This document shows positions 59,714-60,893 of a stretch of DNA of 60,893 bases, one piece after another; the stretch's first letter is position 1; the number at the start of each line of letters is the position of its first letter. Source of the DNA: an uncultured Lachnospiraceae bacterium (lineage in GTDB: Bacteria > Bacillota > Clostridia > Lachnospirales > Lachnospiraceae). The translations under genes were made by a program, and so were the position numbers. Location of the stretch: the NCBI GenBank assembly GCA_947644545.1, contig CANRZW010000022.1, forward strand, positions 1-60,893, written 5' to 3'. The notes under the pieces are model-generated. The model was not told where the DNA came from, did not search any database, and saw only the letters and a list, made by a program, of their open reading frames with translations.

Positions 59714-60859
59714 TTATTCGTTCTCCTCCTCAGCGCTCTCGTTAGAAATCATCGCATCGATATCTACCGAAACAACATCCGCATCTTCTTTGGGTTCTGC
59801 CGGTGCAGAGGTCAACATCGCCTTGATGCTTAAGCTGATCTTCCTGTCCGCCTCATTGAAATCAACAACTCTGGCTGTCACTTCCTGGCCAACCTTAAGT
59901 ACATCCGCCGGTTTCTCAATGTGCTCTCTGGAAATCTGGGACACATGCAAAAGTGCATCAATTCCAGGCTCCAACTCGATGAATGCGCCGAAATCTGTCA
60001 TACGTGCAACTCTGCCGCTCACTTCATTGCCCACAGCATACTTATCTGCCGCGCCCTTCCAGGGATTTGCATCCTCAAATTTCAGGCTGAGCGCAATCTT
60101 TGTGCCGGAAATATCCTTGATCAATACTTTCAGGACATCACCGACTTTGAATACCTTCTTCGGATTCTCGACTCTGCCCCAGGACATCTCTGAAATATGA
60201 AGCAGTCCGTCGCAACCGCCCAGATCGATGAATGCACCGAAATCTGTCACATTCTTAACGGTACCTTCCACGGTGTCACCCGGTTTGATCGTCTCGAACA
60301 GTTTCTTCTGCAGCTCTGCCTTCTCTTCCAGAATCAGCTGCTTCCTGTCGCCGATGTATCTTCTTCTCTTCGGATTGTACTCGCTGATCACAAACTCGAT
60401 CTCCTGGCCGGCATACTTATTCAGATCCTTCTCATAAGTGTCGGATACCAGGCTTGCCGGAATAAAGATCCTTACTTCCTCAACTACCACACTCAGTCCG
60501 CCATCGAGAACCTGTGCAACCTTAGCCTTAAGTACCTCTCTATTATTATATGCCTCTTCAATCCTCTTATTACCTCTATCTGCCGCCAGGCGCTTATACG
60601 TAAGAAGAACTTGTCCCTCACCGTCATTGACCTTAAGAACCTTCACTTCCATCGTATCACCAGGTTTGGCAACGGTTGTTAAATCTACATTGGGTTCATT
60701 CGTATATTCGTTTCTAGTAAGGACACCGTCTGATTTGTATCCGATGTTAAGAATAATTTCTTCCGGTTTCACATCGATAACAATACCTTCAACAACCTCT
60801 CCTGTGTGTATTGTCTTTAAAGACTCCTCTAACATTTGTTCAAAAGTTAATTCTGACAT
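59714..60859 (-). CDS. rpsA: 30S ribosomal protein S1 / S1-domain RNA-binding protein
   Basis: A 381-residue protein with four S1 domains: from GEVVEGIVIDVKPEEI, VLKAKVAQVLDGGLSV, GDTVEGTVKNVTDFGAFIDL and GNEVSGRVARMTDFGAFIEL. The third and fourth are the best conserved, as in Firmicute S1 homologues of about 400 residues. It binds mRNA at the ribosome. The ATG is preceded by GAGGAGG. In many clostridia it follows or is fused to ispH, which would lie outside the window. Confidence 0.93.
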   Translation of the reverse strand: MSELTFEQMLEESLKTIHTGEVVEGIVIDVKPEEIILNIGYKSDGVLTRNEYTNEPNVDLTTVAKPGDTMEVKVLKVNDGEGQVLLTYKRLAADRGNKRIEEAYNNREVLKAKVAQVLDGGLSVVVEEVRIFIPASLVSDTYEKDLNKYAGQEIEFVISEYNPKRRRYIGDRKQLILEEKAELQKKLFETIKPGDTVEGTVKNVTDFGAFIDLGGCDGLLHISEMSWGRVENPKKVFKVGDVLKVLIKDISGTKIALSLKFEDANPWKGAADKYAVGNEVSGRVARMTDFGAFIELEPGIDALLHVSQISREHIEKPADVLKVGQEVTARVVDFNEADRKISLSIKAMLTSAPAEPKEDADVVSVDIDAMISNESAEEENE

Positions 60860-60893
60860 AATTTTGAACCTCCTCGATAATATTGTTTGGGGT

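Noticed and set aside
1..60893. tRNA, rRNA or known riboswitch
   Set aside because: Intergenic regions were read for cloverleaf and common riboswitch cores by eye and none was convincing; a covariance-model search would be needed to exclude them.

Overview
The window reads as a chromosomal segment of a low-to-moderate G+C Gram-positive anaerobe of class Clostridia, most likely a Lachnospiraceae. Supporting signs are AGGAGG-type ribosome sites on nearly every gene, an RnfCDGEAB ion pump, ATP-dependent PEP carboxykinase, an SleB-like hydrolase, LytR-CpsA-Psr proteins and CpsBCD-type polysaccharide regulators. Almost everything is transcribed leftwards. The species cannot be fixed from the sequence alone. 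No tRNA, rRNA or CRISPR array was seen.

About 1-14.3 kb is exopolysaccharide (EPS) locus 1, clearly the most A+T-rich part. Read in the direction of transcription, it has an LCP attachment enzyme, a sortase-B-like lipoprotein that has lost its catalytic residues, a small secreted protein, a terminator, a priming sugar transferase, two GT2 glycosyltransferases, a B12-binding radical SAM enzyme, a Wzy polymerase, a Wzx flippase, and then an unusual trio: a PP-loop protein, a CMP-sugar-synthetase-like protein and an aldolase fused to an MptE-like domain. A short, probably truncated membrane protein ends it. At 14.3-16.3 kb lie two candidate small membrane proteins and an Rpn/PD-(D/E)XK pseudogene broken by an amber stop.

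About 16.3-36.9 kb is EPS locus 2. It begins at the right with cpsB, cpsC, cpsD, a DUF5011-like membrane protein, a second LCP protein and a paralogue of the small secreted protein. Two WxcM-like cupins, a second priming transferase, a DegT aminotransferase, a nucleotide-sugar epimerase, FIVE ATP-grasp ligases (three of the 'sugar-transfer associated' type), a CapA-like protein, Wzy, Wzx and an acyltransferase carrying a G9 tract follow. The gene set suggests an amino-sugar polymer decorated through amide bonds.

Upstream of cpsB, a tyrosine recombinase gene sits between perfect 28-bp inverted repeats (36924-36951 and 38368-38395). Inside the right end are divergent promoter-like sequences, and a bidirectional terminator stands just outside. 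This looks like a self-encoded invertible switch controlling EPS locus 2.

The right part (38.4-60.9 kb) is core genome: scpB, scpA, a metallophosphoesterase, a D,D-carboxypeptidase, rpsU, pckA, citrate synthase, a thrC/response-regulator operon, an SleB-like hydrolase, an AP2/HNH-like protein, a GH25 lysozyme, an Fe-S aldo/keto reductase, the rnf operon, a YprB-like nuclease, cheR and an S1 protein.
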